NCBI GenBank assembly: GCA_017853245.1
Contig: JAFMJY010000017.1
Location: 1-32,938 of the forward strand
Reading direction: 5' to 3'
Source of the DNA: Burkholderiales bacterium
GTDB lineage: Bacteria > Pseudomonadota > Gammaproteobacteria > Burkholderiales > Usitatibacteraceae
Length of the DNA: 32,938 bases
Positions 19,019 through 29,535 of the stretch are shown here, one piece after another (within the stretch, counting starts at the first letter, position 1; the number at the start of each line of letters is the position of its first letter). The position numbers and the translations under genes are program-made. Under the pieces are notes generated by a model. The model saw nothing but the letters and a program-made list of their open reading frames with translations, was not told where the DNA came from and searched no databases.

Positions 19019-19849
19019 GTGCTGCGCACCCGCGTCCTCACGGCCATCGCCCTGCTGGCGCTCTTTCTCGGCCTGCTTTTTTACGCGCCCGCCCTCCTCT
19101 GGGCGCTGTTTGCCGCGGCCATCGTCGCGCTGGCCGGCTGGGAGTGGTCCCGGTTGTGCGGGCTCGGCTCCGGCAGCCGCCTCGCCTGGCTTGTCGTGTC
19201 GGCGGCGGCACTGGGGGTTGCAACGCTCGCCTTCTGGAAGGTGCCGGCGACCCAATTCGTGGAGGGCGCCCGCGCCGCCTTCGGCATCGCGCTCGTGTTC
19301 TGGCTGTTCGTGGCGCCCGTCTGGATGGCGTTGCGCGTTCGTCCGGCCCCCTGGCTTGCCGCGCTCGCAGGCTGGGTCGTTCTGCTGCCGCTGTGGGCGG
19401 CTCTCGTCGTGCTGCGTGACGCGGGGCCCTGGGTGCTGCTGGGCGCTGCTGCGATCGTGTGGGTCGCCGATATCGCCGCCTATTTCGTGGGCCGCCGCTT
19501 CGGGCAGCATCGTCTCGCCCCGTCAATTAGCCCCGGGAAGACCTGGGAAGGCGTCGCCGGCGCGGTCGTGGCTGTGATCGCATACGGGGTGCTGCTCGGC
19601 GCGCTGGCGGGCGCCGACCCGGGGCCGCTTTCGATGTTTACCGGCACGGGTGCCTGGCTGGGGCTCGTTGCCCTCGTCGTGGTGACGGCGTTGTCGATCG
19701 AGGGCGACCTGTTCGAGTCGTGGATGAAGCGACTGGCCGGCCGGAAGGACTCCAGCTCGCTACTTCCCGGGCACGGAGGCGTCCTGGACCGCATCGACGC
19801 GCTTGCGCCGACGCTGCCTTTCGCGGCATTGCTGGTGGCCCTGGGATGA
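19019..19849 (+). CDS. cdsA: Phosphatidate cytidylyltransferase
   Basis: CdsA makes CDP-diacylglycerol, the branch-point precursor of all phospholipids, in the inner membrane. The 276-residue protein is mostly hydrophobic with about eight predicted membrane segments. The C-terminal signature GDLFESWMKRLAGRKDSS followed by LLPGHGGVLDRIDAL is diagnostic. A GTG at 19019 is the start that gives the family N-terminus (LRTRVLTAIALLALFLG). The TGA stop overlaps the dxr ATG as ATGA. Confidence 0.97.
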   Translation: MLRTRVLTAIALLALFLGLLFYAPALLWALFAAAIVALAGWEWSRLCGLGSGSRLAWLVVSAAALGVATLAFWKVPATQFVEGARAAFGIALVFWLFVAPVWMALRVRPAPWLAALAGWVVLLPLWAALVVLRDAGPWVLLGAAAIVWVADIAAYFVGRRFGQHRLAPSISPGKTWEGVAGAVVAVIAYGVLLGALAGADPGPLSMFTGTGAWLGLVALVVVTALSIEGDLFESWMKRLAGRKDSSSLLPGHGGVLDRIDALAPTLPFAALLVALG

Positions 19850-21042
19850 GCGAGGCAACGCGCAAGGGCATCGTCATCCTCGGTGCCACGGGCTCGATCG
19901 GCGAGTCGACGCTCGACGTGGTGTCCCGGCACCCGAACCGCTTCGAGGTCGTGGCGCTCGCCGCGAACCGTAACCACGAAAAGCTTGCAGCCCTGTGCCG
20001 CCGCTTCCGACCGGAGGTGGCCGCCATGGCGGATGCAACCGCGGCGGAGCGGCTCGATAAAGCCCTCCGAGCCGAAGGCCTGGGCACTCGCGTGCTGGGC
20101 GGGCCCGATTCGCTGCCAGCCGTGGCGGCGCATGAGCGAGCTCACGCGGTGGTTGCCGCAGTCGTCGGTGCGGCCGGCCTTCCGGGCACGCTCGCTGCCG
20201 CGCGCGCGGGCAAGGACGTCCTGCTCGCCAACAAGGAGGCGCTGGTGGTGGCGGGCGAGCTTTTCCTTCGCGAGCTGGCCGCTGGCGGCGGCGCGTTGCT
20301 GCCTGTCGACAGCGAGCACTCAGCGATCTTCCAGTCGCTGCCCGACGGCTTCGTGTGCGGGCGCGCGGGCGAGTCCGAGCGCGCGGGGGTTCGGAGAATT
20401 CTGCTCACCGCCTCCGGTGGCCCCTTCCGCGAGCGCTCTGTCGGCACCCTGAGCGCGGTGACGCCGGATGAGGCCTGCGCGCATCCAAACTGGGTGATGG
20501 GCCGAAAGATCTCCGTCGATTCAGCCACGATGATGAACAAGGGCCTCGAGGTCATCGAGGCGTTCTGGCTTTTCGGGGCGCCGCGCGAGGCGATCGAGAT
20601 CGTCGTGCACCCGCAAAGCGTCGTCCACTCGATGGTCGAGTACCAGGACGGCTCCGTGATCGCGCAGCTGGGCGCGCCCGACATGCGCACGCCCATCGCT
20701 TGCGCGCTTGCCTGGCCCCACCGCATCGATGCCGGCGTTCGCCCCGTCGACTTCGCAACCCTGGGACGCCTCGATTTCGGCGGCGTGGACAGCGCGCGAT
20801 TCCCCTGCGTAGCGCTCGCCTACGCTGCGCTCAAGCGGGGCGGCACGGCGCCCGCCATCCTCAATGCCGCAAACGAAGTGGCGGTCGATCGTTTCCTCGC
20901 GGGCGCGCTGGCTTTTGACGCCATTCCGCGCGTGATCGAGGCCGCCCTCGCCGCCGTGACGCCCGCGCCGCTTGCCTCGCTGGAGGACGCCTGGGCGGCC
21001 GACCGTGCCGCGCGCGAAGCGGCGGGGCGCGCCGCGCGCTGA
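19846..21042 (+). CDS. dxr: 1-deoxy-D-xylulose 5-phosphate reductoisomerase
   Basis: Second step of the MEP isoprenoid pathway, converting DXP to 2-C-methylerythritol 4-phosphate with NADPH. The 398-residue protein starts with the NADPH-binding IVILGATGSIGESTLDVVS. LLPVDSEHSAIFQ provides the metal-binding Asp and Glu, and KISVDSATMMNKGLEVIEA is the conserved active-site segment with the second Glu. The ATG at 19846 overlaps cdsA by 4 bases; further upstream in-frame starts lie inside cdsA. Its product ultimately feeds the prenyl carrier made by UppS, encoded two genes upstream. Confidence 0.98.
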   Translation: MSEATRKGIVILGATGSIGESTLDVVSRHPNRFEVVALAANRNHEKLAALCRRFRPEVAAMADATAAERLDKALRAEGLGTRVLGGPDSLPAVAAHERAHAVVAAVVGAAGLPGTLAAARAGKDVLLANKEALVVAGELFLRELAAGGGALLPVDSEHSAIFQSLPDGFVCGRAGESERAGVRRILLTASGGPFRERSVGTLSAVTPDEACAHPNWVMGRKISVDSATMMNKGLEVIEAFWLFGAPREAIEIVVHPQSVVHSMVEYQDGSVIAQLGAPDMRTPIACALAWPHRIDAGVRPVDFATLGRLDFGGVDSARFPCVALAYAALKRGGTAPAILNAANEVAVDRFLAGALAFDAIPRVIEAALAAVTPAPLASLEDAWAADRAAREAAGRAAR

Positions 21043-21061
21043 AATCGGCGAGAATCGTCGC

Positions 21062-22432
21062 ATGTCCAGCGCGCTCATCACCGTCGCATCCTTCCTGCTC
21101 ACCGTAGGCCTTCTCGTGGTGGTCCACGAGCTCGGGCACTTCGCGGTTGCTCGCCTGTGCGGCGTGAAGGTGCTGCGCTTCTCCGTGGGCTTCGGGCGCA
21201 CGGTGTGGATGCGGCGCTTCGGCCCGGACCAGACGGAGTGGGCGGTTGCCGCCATCCCGCTGGGTGGCTTCGTGAAAATGCTCGATAGCCGCGAGGGACC
21301 GGTCGATGTCGCTGAGCGCGCCCGGGCGTTCGACCTCCAGCCCGTGTCCCGCCGCATCGCCATCGTGCTGGCGGGCCCGGCGGCAAACTTCATTGCGGCG
21401 TTCGCCGTGTTCTGGCTGCTCTTCGTGGTCGGGGTGCCCGGCGTGAAGGCCGTGGTGGGCGACCCGCCGGCCGGCAGCGCCGCTGCCGCAGCGCGCTTGG
21501 CAAACGGCGACACGATCCGCGCTGTGGGCGCAGAGCCCGTCGATACCTGGAACGACCTGCGCTGGCTGCTCCTCAAGGAAGCGGTGCGCCGCGGCGAGGT
21601 GGCCGTGGACGTGCAGCCCGCCGCGGGCGGCACCGTCACCCGCGCTCTCTCGCTATCCGGCCTGGAGAAGGAGGACCTGGACCGCGATTTCCTCATGAAG
21701 CTCGGCCTGCGCCCGTTCACGCCGCGCGCGCCGGCGGTGATTGGCCGCGTGCACGAGGGTGGGCCCGGCGAGATGTTGGGCCTTCGCGAGGGCGATCGCG
21801 TGCTCGCCATCGACGGCAAGCCCGTCGGCGCCTGGGGCGAGTTCACCGCAGCGGTTCGCGCAGGCGCTGGGCGTGTCCTTGCCATCGAAGTCGAGCGAGG
21901 CGGCAGGCGCCTATCGCTCACGGGCGCGCCCGAGGCCGTCGGCGAAGGCGAGTCGCGAATCGGGCGGCTGCGGGTGGAGCCGGGGCCCGAGGTTCGTCGT
22001 GAGTGGGAACGCATGACCACGACCGTCCGCCACGGCCCGCTGGATGCCGTGCCGAGGGCCGTGCACCGCGTCTGGGACCTGTCGGTGTTCAGCCTCAAGA
22101 TGCTTGGCAAGATGATCCTGGGCGAGGTGTCGTGGAAGAACCTCTCCGGGCCCATCACGATCGCCGATTACGCGGGCCAGTCGGCGCAAATGGGCTGGGT
22201 GAGCTTCGCGAGCTTTCTCGCGCTCGTGAGCGTGAGCCTCGGCGTGCTCAACCTGCTGCCGGTGCCGCTGCTCGACGGGGGGCACCTGGTGTATTATTTC
22301 GCCGAGATTTTGAAGGGGTCGCCAGTCTCCGAACGCGCGATGGAGATTGGCCAACGCGTGGGCCTTACCCTCCTCGCAGCCCTCACGCTTTTCGCCTTCT
22401 ATAACGACATCAACCGGCTCCTGACGGGTTGA
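21062..22432 (+). CDS. rseP: Site-2 zinc metalloprotease RseP
   Basis: RseP cuts anti-sigma factor RseA within the membrane in the sigma-E envelope stress response and clears signal-peptide remnants. The 456-residue protein has the zinc site VVVHELGHF with H22, E23 and H26 in the first membrane helix. GGFVKMLDSREG is the usual edge-strand region. Two tandem PDZ domains occupy the periplasmic middle (about residues 120-300), and the C-terminal NLLPVPLLDGGH near residue 397 supplies the third zinc ligand. The ATG at 21062 is chosen over an in-frame start 30 codons upstream inside dxr. bamA follows after 4 bases. Confidence 0.97.
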   Translation: MSSALITVASFLLTVGLLVVVHELGHFAVARLCGVKVLRFSVGFGRTVWMRRFGPDQTEWAVAAIPLGGFVKMLDSREGPVDVAERARAFDLQPVSRRIAIVLAGPAANFIAAFAVFWLLFVVGVPGVKAVVGDPPAGSAAAAARLANGDTIRAVGAEPVDTWNDLRWLLLKEAVRRGEVAVDVQPAAGGTVTRALSLSGLEKEDLDRDFLMKLGLRPFTPRAPAVIGRVHEGGPGEMLGLREGDRVLAIDGKPVGAWGEFTAAVRAGAGRVLAIEVERGGRRLSLTGAPEAVGEGESRIGRLRVEPGPEVRREWERMTTTVRHGPLDAVPRAVHRVWDLSVFSLKMLGKMILGEVSWKNLSGPITIADYAGQSAQMGWVSFASFLALVSVSLGVLNLLPVPLLDGGHLVYYFAEILKGSPVSERAMEIGQRVGLTLLAALTLFAFYNDINRLLTG

Positions 22433-22436
22433 TCCC

Positions 22437-24737
22437 TTGACCTCCCTCTTCCTCCGCGGCGTTCGCGCCCTGATCGCCGCCCTCTGCGTGGCTGCCGCCT
22501 TGCCGGCTGCGGCCATGCAGCCATTCACGATCCGCGACATCCGTGTCGAAGGCGTGCAGCGAACGGAGGCGGGCACGGTGTTCTCCTACCTGCCGGTCAA
22601 GATCGGCGACCGGATGGACGCGGAAAAGGCCGCCGCCGCGATCAAGGCGCTCTACGCCACCGGCTTCTACGCCGACGTCCGCCTGGAAGCCGAGGGCAGC
22701 GTGCTGGTCGTGGCCGTCCAGGAACGGCCCGCCATCGCCACCATCGATATCGAGGGCGCCAAGGAATTCAGCAAGGACAACCTGAAGGACGGCCTCAAGC
22801 AGGCCGGCATCGCGGAGGCGAAGATCTTCGACCGGTCGATCCTCGACCGGGCAGAGAAGGAGCTCAAGCGCCAGTACAACTCGCGCGGCTTCTACTCGGT
22901 CGACGTGAAGATCACCGTCACGCCGCTCGAGCGAAACCGCGTGGCGCTGCGTTTCGACATCGAGGAAGGCGAGATCACCCGCATCGCCGACATCAACATC
23001 ATCGGCGCGCAGGCCTTCAGCGAGCGCGAGATCCTGCGCCAGATCCAGCTCACCACGCCCGGCTGGCTCACCTGGATCACGAAGGACGACCAGTACTCCA
23101 AGCAGAAGCTCACCGCAGACCTCGAGACGCTCCGCTCCTTCTATCTCAACCGCGGCTACCTCGAGTTCTCCATCGACGCGACGCAGGTCTCGATCACCCC
23201 GGATCGCAGCAAGGTGTACATCGCCATCTCGATCACCGAGGGGCCGGTTTATCGCGTAGGTGAGGTGCGTCTGTCCGGCGACCTCGTGGTGGGCGAGAAG
23301 GAGTTGCGGGGCCTGATCCTGCTTCGGCCGGGCGAAACCTTCTCCCGGGAAAAGGTGGTCGAAAGCGTCAAGCGCATGACCGATCGGCTCGGCAACGATG
23401 GCTACTCGTTCGCCAACGTCAACCCGGTGCCGGACGTCGACCGCGACAAGCGCGTCGCCGCCTTCAACTTCCTGGTGGACCCGGGCCGCCGCGTATACGT
23501 TCGGCGGGTCAACGTCGTGGGCAACAGCCGCACGCAGGATGCCGTGATCCGTCGCGAGCTGCGCCAGCTGGAGTCGTCCTGGTATTCCCTCGAGAAGATC
23601 GCGCGCTCCAAGGAGCGGCTGCAGCGCACGGGCTACTTCTCCGACGTCAACATCGAGACGCCGGCGGTTCCGGGCACCCAGGACCAGGTCGATGCCGTCG
23701 TCACCGTCACGGAGCGCAACACCGGCGCGCTCAACTTCGGCGTGGGGTATTCCGACGCCGACAAGCTCACCGTCTCGGCGTCAGTCTCGCAGTCGAACAT
23801 CTTCGGGTCGGGCAACCAGCTTGCGTTTCAGGTGAACAGCGGCACGGTGAACAAGGTCTACGCCGTCACGTTCGTCAACCCCTATTTCACCGTCGATGGC
23901 GTGAGCCTTGGGGTGGACGTGTTCCGCCGCGACATCGACACGGCTTCCCTGGCGGTGTCCACCTATCAAACCTCGTCCAAGGGCGTCGGTGCCACGTTCG
24001 GCATCCCCGTGACGGAGTTCGACACGGTGCGCGCCGGCCTTACCGTCGAGAACACGCTCATCCGGATCAACGAGTTCAACTCCTCGCCCCGCTACCTCGA
24101 CTTCGTCAACCAGTTTGGCGAGCTCACCAACACCCTGCGCACCAACCTGGGCTACTCGCGTGACACGCGTGACAGCATCATCTACCCGACCAAGGGCCGG
24201 CTCACGGATATTTCCGTCGAGGTTGGCGTTCCCCCGGGGGACCTCCGGTATTACCGGGCCACGGTGCAGCAGCAGCAGCTCTTCACCCCGGAGCGCCCGG
24301 GCTGGCTCACGTTCCTCTTCAACACCGAAATCGGCCACGCCGGCGGCTTCGGCGGCAAGCCCCTGCCGTTCTTCAAGAACTTTTACGCCGGCGGCGTGGG
24401 CAGCGTGCGTGGCTTCGAGACGGCCTCGCTCGGGCCGCGCGACGCCAACGGCGACGTGCTTGGCGGCAACCGCAAGGTGATCGGCAACCTGGAGCTGCTG
24501 GTTCCGATGCCCGGCATCAAGGACAAGAGCGTGCGCCTGTCGGGCTTCATCGACACGGGCTACACCTGGGGGCCGGACCAGCGCATCCGGCTGGGCGACC
24601 TCCGCGCGTCGGCGGGGCTCGCAGCCAGCTGGGACTCGCCCGTGGGCCCGCTCAAGTTCTCCCTGAGCCAGCCGATCCGCAGCGAGACGGGCGACAAGGT
24701 GGAGCGGTTCCAGTTCCAGCTGGGCCGCATCTTCTGA
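22437..24737 (+). CDS. bamA: Outer membrane protein assembly factor BamA
   Basis: BamA is the Omp85 core of the BAM complex that folds beta-barrel proteins into the outer membrane. The 766-residue product has a Sec signal peptide (hydrophobic [15 protein letters not shown], cleavage near residue 26), five POTRA repeats from about 28 to 425 beginning [17 protein letters not shown], and a 16-strand barrel ending FQFQLGRIF with the C-terminal Phe required for recognition. The start must be the TTG at 22437, because the next ATG falls at the end of the signal peptide. There is no clear Shine-Dalgarno, so coupling to rseP 4 bases upstream is likely. The next gene is lpxD, not skp. Confidence 0.98.
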   Translation: MTSLFLRGVRALIAALCVAAALPAAAMQPFTIRDIRVEGVQRTEAGTVFSYLPVKIGDRMDAEKAAAAIKALYATGFYADVRLEAEGSVLVVAVQERPAIATIDIEGAKEFSKDNLKDGLKQAGIAEAKIFDRSILDRAEKELKRQYNSRGFYSVDVKITVTPLERNRVALRFDIEEGEITRIADINIIGAQAFSEREILRQIQLTTPGWLTWITKDDQYSKQKLTADLETLRSFYLNRGYLEFSIDATQVSITPDRSKVYIAISITEGPVYRVGEVRLSGDLVVGEKELRGLILLRPGETFSREKVVESVKRMTDRLGNDGYSFANVNPVPDVDRDKRVAAFNFLVDPGRRVYVRRVNVVGNSRTQDAVIRRELRQLESSWYSLEKIARSKERLQRTGYFSDVNIETPAVPGTQDQVDAVVTVTERNTGALNFGVGYSDADKLTVSASVSQSNIFGSGNQLAFQVNSGTVNKVYAVTFVNPYFTVDGVSLGVDVFRRDIDTASLAVSTYQTSSKGVGATFGIPVTEFDTVRAGLTVENTLIRINEFNSSPRYLDFVNQFGELTNTLRTNLGYSRDTRDSIIYPTKGRLTDISVEVGVPPGDLRYYRATVQQQQLFTPERPGWLTFLFNTEIGHAGGFGGKPLPFFKNFYAGGVGSVRGFETASLGPRDANGDVLGGNRKVIGNLELLVPMPGIKDKSVRLSGFIDTGYTWGPDQRIRLGDLRASAGLAASWDSPVGPLKFSLSQPIRSETGDKVERFQFQLGRIF

Positions 24738-24753
24738 GCGCGGGGTCGCCGGC

Positions 24754-25785
24754 GTGAACCCGGGCCTCACCCTGCTGGAAATCGCGCGTCGCCTGGGTGG
24801 CGAAGTGGCCGGTGACTCGCAGCTGGTCGTGCGCGGCATGGCCACTCTCGAGGAGGCAGGCCCCGGAGACCTGGCCTTTCTTGCCAACAAGCGCTACCGC
24901 CGCCAGCTTGCCGACACGCGCGCGTCGGCCGTGATCCTGAGCCCCGACGACCGCGCCTTGACGACGTTGCCCTGCGTCGTGGTCACCAACCCTTACGCGG
25001 GCTATGCGCGGGTCGTCGCCATGTTCCACCCGCCCCGCAAGGCCAGGGCGGGCGTGCACCCGTCAGCCGTCATCGACCCGTCCGCAACCGTCGCCGCGAG
25101 TGCCGAAGTGGGCCCGCTTGCCCATATCGCCGCAGGCGCAGCCGTGGGCGAGGGCGCCATCATCGGCGCGGGCAGCGTGGTGGGGGAGGGGGCGCGGATC
25201 GGGGATGAGACGCAGCTCGTGTCGCGAGTGACGGTGTACGAAGCCTGTGTGATCGGCGCGCGTTGCATCGTGCATGCGGGTGCCGTGATCGGCGCTGATG
25301 GCTTCGGCATGGCGCCCGAGGGCGGCCGCTGGGTCAAGATCCCGCAGGTCGGGAGGGTCGTTGTCGGCGACGACGTCGAAATCGGCGCCAACACGGCCAT
25401 CGACCGCGGGGCGCTGGGGGACACGGTGATCGGCGAGGGCGTGAAGATCGACAACCTCGTGCAGGTGGCGCACAACGCCCGCATCGGCGCGCATACGGTC
25501 ATCGCCGGCTGCACGGCCGTGGCGGGCAGCGCCGTGATCGGGCGCCACTGCATGATCGGCGGTGCCTCGCGCATCCTCGGCCACATCACGCTGGCTGATG
25601 GCGTCACCGTCACGGGATGCTCGTTCGTCACCCGCTCAATTCGGGAGGCGGGCGTCTACTCGTCGGGCGTCCCGGCACAGCCTCACCGCCGCTGGATGCG
25701 AACGCTCGCAAGCCTGCGACGCCTTGACGGCGCCGCGGGCACAACCGACTTGCCGGGAGAAGACGATGGAACCGCTGGGCATTGA
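24754..25785 (+). CDS. lpxD: UDP-3-O-(3-hydroxyacyl)glucosamine N-acyltransferase
   Basis: Third step of lipid A synthesis: adds the second 3-hydroxyacyl chain, from acyl-ACP, to the UDP-glucosamine intermediate. The 343-residue protein has the N-terminal uridine-binding domain (GVATLEEA-like [19 protein letters not shown]), then a left-handed beta helix of hexapeptide repeats from about residue 105 ([20 protein letters not shown]). The catalytic histidine is in [18 protein letters not shown] start is used 16 bases after bamA. The last 20 bases overlap the start of fabZ. Confidence 0.97.
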   Translation: MNPGLTLLEIARRLGGEVAGDSQLVVRGMATLEEAGPGDLAFLANKRYRRQLADTRASAVILSPDDRALTTLPCVVVTNPYAGYARVVAMFHPPRKARAGVHPSAVIDPSATVAASAEVGPLAHIAAGAAVGEGAIIGAGSVVGEGARIGDETQLVSRVTVYEACVIGARCIVHAGAVIGADGFGMAPEGGRWVKIPQVGRVVVGDDVEIGANTAIDRGALGDTVIGEGVKIDNLVQVAHNARIGAHTVIAGCTAVAGSAVIGRHCMIGGASRILGHITLADGVTVTGCSFVTRSIREAGVYSSGVPAQPHRRWMRTLASLRRLDGAAGTTDLPGEDDGTAGH

Positions 25786-26230
25786 CGACATCAAGCAGTA
25801 CATCGCGCATCGCTACCCTTTTCTGCTGATCGACCGCGTCACGGAATGGGAGGCGGGCAAGCGCATCGTGGCGCTCAAGAACGTGAGCGCCAACGAGCCT
25901 TTCTTCGCCGGCCATTTCCCGAACCAGGCGGTGATGCCAGGGGTCCTGATCATCGAGGCCATGGCGCAGGCCTCGGCGGTGCTCGCGGCCCTCACGCTGG
26001 GCAAGAAGGATGACGGCTCCAGCCTCTTTTACTTCGTGGGGATCGACAACGCCCGCTTCAAGCGTGTGGTGCGCCCCGGCGACCAGCTCACCGTCGAGGT
26101 GAACGTGCTTCGCATCGCCCGTGGGATCGGCAAGTTCACCGCCACGGCAAAGGTCGGCGACCAGCTCGCCGCCGAGGCGGAGCTTCTGTCCGCCATGCGC
26201 TCGGCGACCAAGCCGGAGGCGGGGGCGTGA
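25766..26230 (+). CDS. fabZ: 3-hydroxyacyl-ACP dehydratase FabZ
   Basis: Dehydrates 3-hydroxyacyl-ACP in fatty acid elongation, competing with lipid A synthesis for the same substrate. The 154-residue hot-dog fold shows the catalytic His in [14 protein letters not shown] and Glu within [20 protein letters not shown]. The ATG at 25766 has GGAG 6 bases upstream and begins inside the end of lpxD, a 20-base overlap that implies coupled translation. In-frame starts further upstream are in the lpxD shadow. lpxA overlaps its stop by 4 bases. Confidence 0.98.
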   Translation: MEPLGIDDIKQYIAHRYPFLLIDRVTEWEAGKRIVALKNVSANEPFFAGHFPNQAVMPGVLIIEAMAQASAVLAALTLGKKDDGSSLFYFVGIDNARFKRVVRPGDQLTVEVNVLRIARGIGKFTATAKVGDQLAAEAELLSAMRSATKPEAGA

Positions 26231-27003
26231 CGGGGGTTCATGCCACCGCCATCGTGGATCCCCGCGCCCGGGTCGGCGAGGGGGTCACCATCGGCCCCTA
26301 CACGGTGGTGGACGGCGACGTCGAAATCGGCGCCGGCACGACCATCGGCGCCCATAACGTCATCACCGGCCACACCACCATCGGGCGCGACAACCGCATC
26401 TTCCACTTCTGCTCGATCGGCGAGGCGAACCAGGACAAGAAATACCGAGGCGAGCCCACGCGCCTGGTGATCGGAGACCGCAACACCATTCGTGAATACG
26501 CCTCCCTCAACCGTGGCACCGTGCAGGATGCAGGCCTCACTCGCGTGGGCGACGACAACTGGATCATGGCGTATTGCCATGTCGCGCACGATTGCGTGGT
26601 GGGGAACCACACCGTGCTTGCCAATGCCGCAACGCTCGCGGGCCACGTTCACGTGGGCGACCACGCGATCCTGGGCGGGCTTGTGGGCGTGCACCAGTTC
26701 GTGCGCATCGGCGCCCACGTCATGGTGGGCGGCGCCTCCCTCGTCCTGCAGGATGTCCCGCCGTTCGTGATGGTGTCGGGCCACCCCTGCGCGCCGCACG
26801 GCATCAACTCGGAAGGGCTCAAGCGTCGTGGCTTCGGCCCGGAGAAGGTGGCGGCCATCAAGCGCGCGTACCGCACGCTGTATCGTGAAGGGCTGTCCCT
26901 CGAGGAGGCAAAGGCCGCGCTCGCCGCCCAGGCGGCCGAGTCCCCGGAAGTGGTCCCGCTCGTGGAGTTTCTCGCGGCATCCAGCCGCGGCATCGTGCGC
27001 TAG
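26227..27003 (+). CDS. lpxA: Acyl-ACP:UDP-N-acetylglucosamine O-acyltransferase
   Basis: First step of lipid A synthesis. The 258-residue protein is nearly all hexapeptide repeats in the first 190 residues ([20 protein letters not shown] onward), then a C-terminal helical domain. The catalytic His lies in [33 protein letters not shown] is the acyl-binding wall region. The GTG start overlaps fabZ as GTGA. It is one of the closely packed lpxD-fabZ-lpxA-lpxB genes typical of Gram-negative bacteria. Confidence 0.98.
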   Translation: MTGVHATAIVDPRARVGEGVTIGPYTVVDGDVEIGAGTTIGAHNVITGHTTIGRDNRIFHFCSIGEANQDKKYRGEPTRLVIGDRNTIREYASLNRGTVQDAGLTRVGDDNWIMAYCHVAHDCVVGNHTVLANAATLAGHVHVGDHAILGGLVGVHQFVRIGAHVMVGGASLVLQDVPPFVMVSGHPCAPHGINSEGLKRRGFGPEKVAAIKRAYRTLYREGLSLEEAKAALAAQAAESPEVVPLVEFLAASSRGIVR

Positions 27004-27006
27004 GCC

Positions 27007-28176
27007 GTGGCGATTCGTATAGGCATCGTCGCGGGCGAGGCCTCCGGGGACCTGCTGGGGGCTGCGTTGGTGCGCGCCGTGCGAAGCCAATATCCCGACG
27101 CGGATTTTTATGGCATCGCCGGCCCGGGTATGCAGGCTGCAGGCGCGCGCACGCTCGTCCCGATGGAAAAGCTTTCAGTACGTGGCTACGTCGAGGCACT
27201 GCGGAGCCTGCCGGAGCTGTTTCGCATCCGCGGTCGCCTGGCGAGCCAATTCCTGCAGGACCGGCCGGATCTCTTCATCGGCGTCGACGCGCCCGACTTC
27301 AATCTTGGGCTGGAGCGTCGCCTGAAGCGCGCCGGGATCCACACCGTGCATTACGTGAGCCCGTCGGTGTGGGGCTGGCGCCCGGGGCGCATGGACGGCA
27401 TCCGGAAGGCGGTAGACCACGTGCTCACGGTCTTTCCGTTCGAGGATGCCCTGTACCGCAAGGCGGGCATTGCCTCGACCTTCGTCGGGCACCCGCTGGC
27501 CGACCAGTTGCCGCTCACGCCGGCCCGTGACGAGGCGAGGCGCCAGTTGCGCCTGCCCCTGGGGCAGAAAGTGGTGGCGCTCCTGCCGGGCAGCCGGATG
27601 AGCGAGATCCAGGCACACGCAGACCTCTACCTCGAGACGGCGCGCCAGCTGGCCTTGCGCATGCCGGAGGCGCGCTTCCTGGTGCCGCTCGCCACTCGCG
27701 AAACGCGGGAGGCTTTCGAGAGGCGCCTCTATGCCCGCGACGCGGAATCCCTCAACCTCACCATCCTCTTTGGCCACGCTCGGCTGGCGCTGCAGGCGGC
27801 CGACGTCGGCCTGGTGGCGAGCGGCACTGCCACGCTCGAGGCGGCGCTGGCGCGTTGCCCGATGGTGATCACCTACCGCGTGCCGGGCCTCACCTATCGC
27901 CTCATGCTGCGTTCGGCGATCATTCCCTACGCGGGCCTGCCCAACATCCTGTCCGGCGAGTTCATCGTTCCGGAGATCCTTCAGGATCAGGCCACGGCCG
28001 CGAACCTCGCGCAGGCGCTTGGCAACTGGATGTCGCACAAGGAGGCGCGGGCGCTGCTGGAGGCGCGCTACGAGGCGATGCATCGCTCGCTCAAGCGCGA
28101 CAATGCCGATTGCGTGTTGCGCGCCCTTGCGCCGTTTCTCGAGGGCGCGGCAGGCCCCCATGCCCGTGCCGCCTGA
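27007..28176 (+). CDS. lpxB: Lipid A disaccharide synthase
   Basis: LpxB joins UDP-diacylglucosamine and lipid X to give the tetraacyl disaccharide 1-phosphate. It is a peripheral GT-B (GT19) glycosyltransferase of 389 residues. [20 protein letters not shown] opens the N-terminal domain, [14 protein letters not shown] is the substrate-binding signature, and [19 protein letters not shown] lies in the UDP-binding C-terminal domain. A GTG start is 3 bases after lpxA. Its end overlaps rnhB by 17 bases. Confidence 0.97.
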   Translation: MAIRIGIVAGEASGDLLGAALVRAVRSQYPDADFYGIAGPGMQAAGARTLVPMEKLSVRGYVEALRSLPELFRIRGRLASQFLQDRPDLFIGVDAPDFNLGLERRLKRAGIHTVHYVSPSVWGWRPGRMDGIRKAVDHVLTVFPFEDALYRKAGIASTFVGHPLADQLPLTPARDEARRQLRLPLGQKVVALLPGSRMSEIQAHADLYLETARQLALRMPEARFLVPLATRETREAFERRLYARDAESLNLTILFGHARLALQAADVGLVASGTATLEAALARCPMVITYRVPGLTYRLMLRSAIIPYAGLPNILSGEFIVPEILQDQATAANLAQALGNWMSHKEARALLEARYEAMHRSLKRDNADCVLRALAPFLEGAAGPHARAA

Positions 28177-28762
28177 GCCCCTGCTTTGCGGCGTTGACGA
28201 GGCAGGCCGAGGGCCGCTGGCCGGGGCGGTCTTCGCCGCGGCGGTGATTCTCGACCCGGCGCAGCCCATCGACGGGCTTGCGGATTCGAAGGCGCTGTCG
28301 CCGACGCGCCGCGAGACGCTCGCCGAGCTGATACGGGCGCGGAGCCTCGCCTGGTCGGTGGCGAGCGCCAGCGCAGAGGAAATCGACGCGATGAACATCC
28401 TGCAGGCAAGCCTTCTCGCGATGGCCCGTGCCGTGGAGAGCCTTGCCATGCTTCCTGCGGAAGTATGGGTAGATGGCACGCACCGGCCAAGCCTCGGGCT
28501 GCCTTGCCGAGCGGTCGTCCGTGGGGACTCGCTGGTGCCGGCCATCTCGGCGGCATCGATCCTCGCCAAGACCGCCCGCGACGCGCAGATGCTGGCCCTC
28601 GACGCCGAGTTTCCCGGCTACGGATTTGCCCGCCACAAGGGCTATCCGACGCCCGAGCATCTGGAGGCCATCACCCGATTGGGGCCCAGCGCAATCCATC
28701 GCCGGAGCTTTGCCCCAGTCCGGGCGGCGGCCCGCGCTGCTGGCGCAGGCTTGTCCTCGTGA
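28160..28762 (+). CDS. rnhB: Ribonuclease HII
   Basis: RNase HII removes single ribonucleotides and RNA:DNA hybrids from the genome. The 200-residue protein has the catalytic start [13 protein letters not shown] with Asp and Glu, [11 protein letters not shown], the third acidic residue in VWVDGTHRP, and the fourth in [13 protein letters not shown]. The conserved [19 protein letters not shown] follows. It starts at the ATG at 28160 inside the end of lpxB (17-base overlap), and its stop overlaps the GTG of the next gene by 4 bases. The lpxB-rnhB link is standard. Confidence 0.97.
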   Translation: MPVPPEPLLCGVDEAGRGPLAGAVFAAAVILDPAQPIDGLADSKALSPTRRETLAELIRARSLAWSVASASAEEIDAMNILQASLLAMARAVESLAMLPAEVWVDGTHRPSLGLPCRAVVRGDSLVPAISAASILAKTARDAQMLALDAEFPGYGFARHKGYPTPEHLEAITRLGPSAIHRRSFAPVRAAARAAGAGLSS

Positions 28763-29535
28763 AGCGAATTGCCTCGCGAGACAACCCTGCATTCAAGTCG
28801 CTGGCGAGGCTGCTTGCGTCTGCCGCCGAACGACGACGACAAAACGCGTCGTTGATCGAGGGCCCCAACCTGGTTTCCGGTTGCCTCGATGCGGGGCACT
28901 CGGTCGAGCAGCTGGTCTTGTCGGACGCCTTCGCCGAGACGGCCGAAGCCGAGGCGCTGCGTGCGCGCCTTCCCGGTGTGACTTGCCTGCGGATGCCGCA
29001 GGCCCTCTTCGCCAAGCTGAGTGGGCTTGCCACCCCGTCGGGCGTGCTTGCCGTGGTGCCCACGCCGGCAGGCCGCCCCGTGCCGTCCAGCGCGCGCTTC
29101 TGCCTCGCGCTCGAGGACGTGCAGGACCCTGGCAATGTGGGGACGCTGTTGCGGGCCGCGGCCGCGGCCGGCGTCGAGCATGTCTTGCTTTCGCCCGGCT
29201 GCTCCTTTGCCTGGGCGCCGAAGGTGTTGCGCGCGGCGCAGGGCGCGCATTTCGTGCTCAATATCGTCGAGAGCTGCGACCTCGACGCCTTTCTGCGGCG
29301 CTTTTCCGGCGCTTCGGTCGCGCTCAGCGGAGCGGCTCCGGAAAGCCTCTATGACGTCGACCTGCGAGGGCCGCTGGCCATCGTGGTGGGCAACGAGGGG
29401 CAGGGCCTTTCAGCCGGGCTGCAGGGGCTTGCTGGCAGGCGTGCCCGCATTCCCATGCCCGGGAAGGCAGAGAGCCTGAATGCGGCGGTGGCGGGAGCAG
29501 TGGCCCTCTTCGAGGCCGTCCGGCAGCGCCGCTAG
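28759..29535 (+). CDS. TrmH/SpoU-family RNA 2'-O-methyltransferase
   Basis: A 258-residue SPOUT methyltransferase that should methylate a ribose in rRNA or tRNA. The N-terminal substrate-binding domain ([20 protein letters not shown]) is followed by the three SpoU motifs: [32 protein letters not shown] and [20 protein letters not shown], which build the knotted SAM site. The exact target nucleotide cannot be read from the sequence. The GTG start overlaps the rnhB stop by 4 bases. It is the last gene of the fifteen-gene cluster and ends next to a convergent hairpin. Confidence 0.92.
   Translation: MKRIASRDNPAFKSLARLLASAAERRRQNASLIEGPNLVSGCLDAGHSVEQLVLSDAFAETAEAEALRARLPGVTCLRMPQALFAKLSGLATPSGVLAVVPTPAGRPVPSSARFCLALEDVQDPGNVGTLLRAAAAAGVEHVLLSPGCSFAWAPKVLRAAQGAHFVLNIVESCDLDAFLRRFSGASVALSGAAPESLYDVDLRGPLAIVVGNEGQGLSAGLQGLAGRRARIPMPGKAESLNAAVAGAVALFEAVRQRR

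Noticed and set aside
15949-19047. A 1032-codon open frame on the minus strand across tsf, pyrH, frr and uppS
   Set aside because: It lies opposite four certain genes, is Leu/Arg/Ala/His-rich in the way of antisense frames in GC-rich DNA, and shows no recognisable domain.
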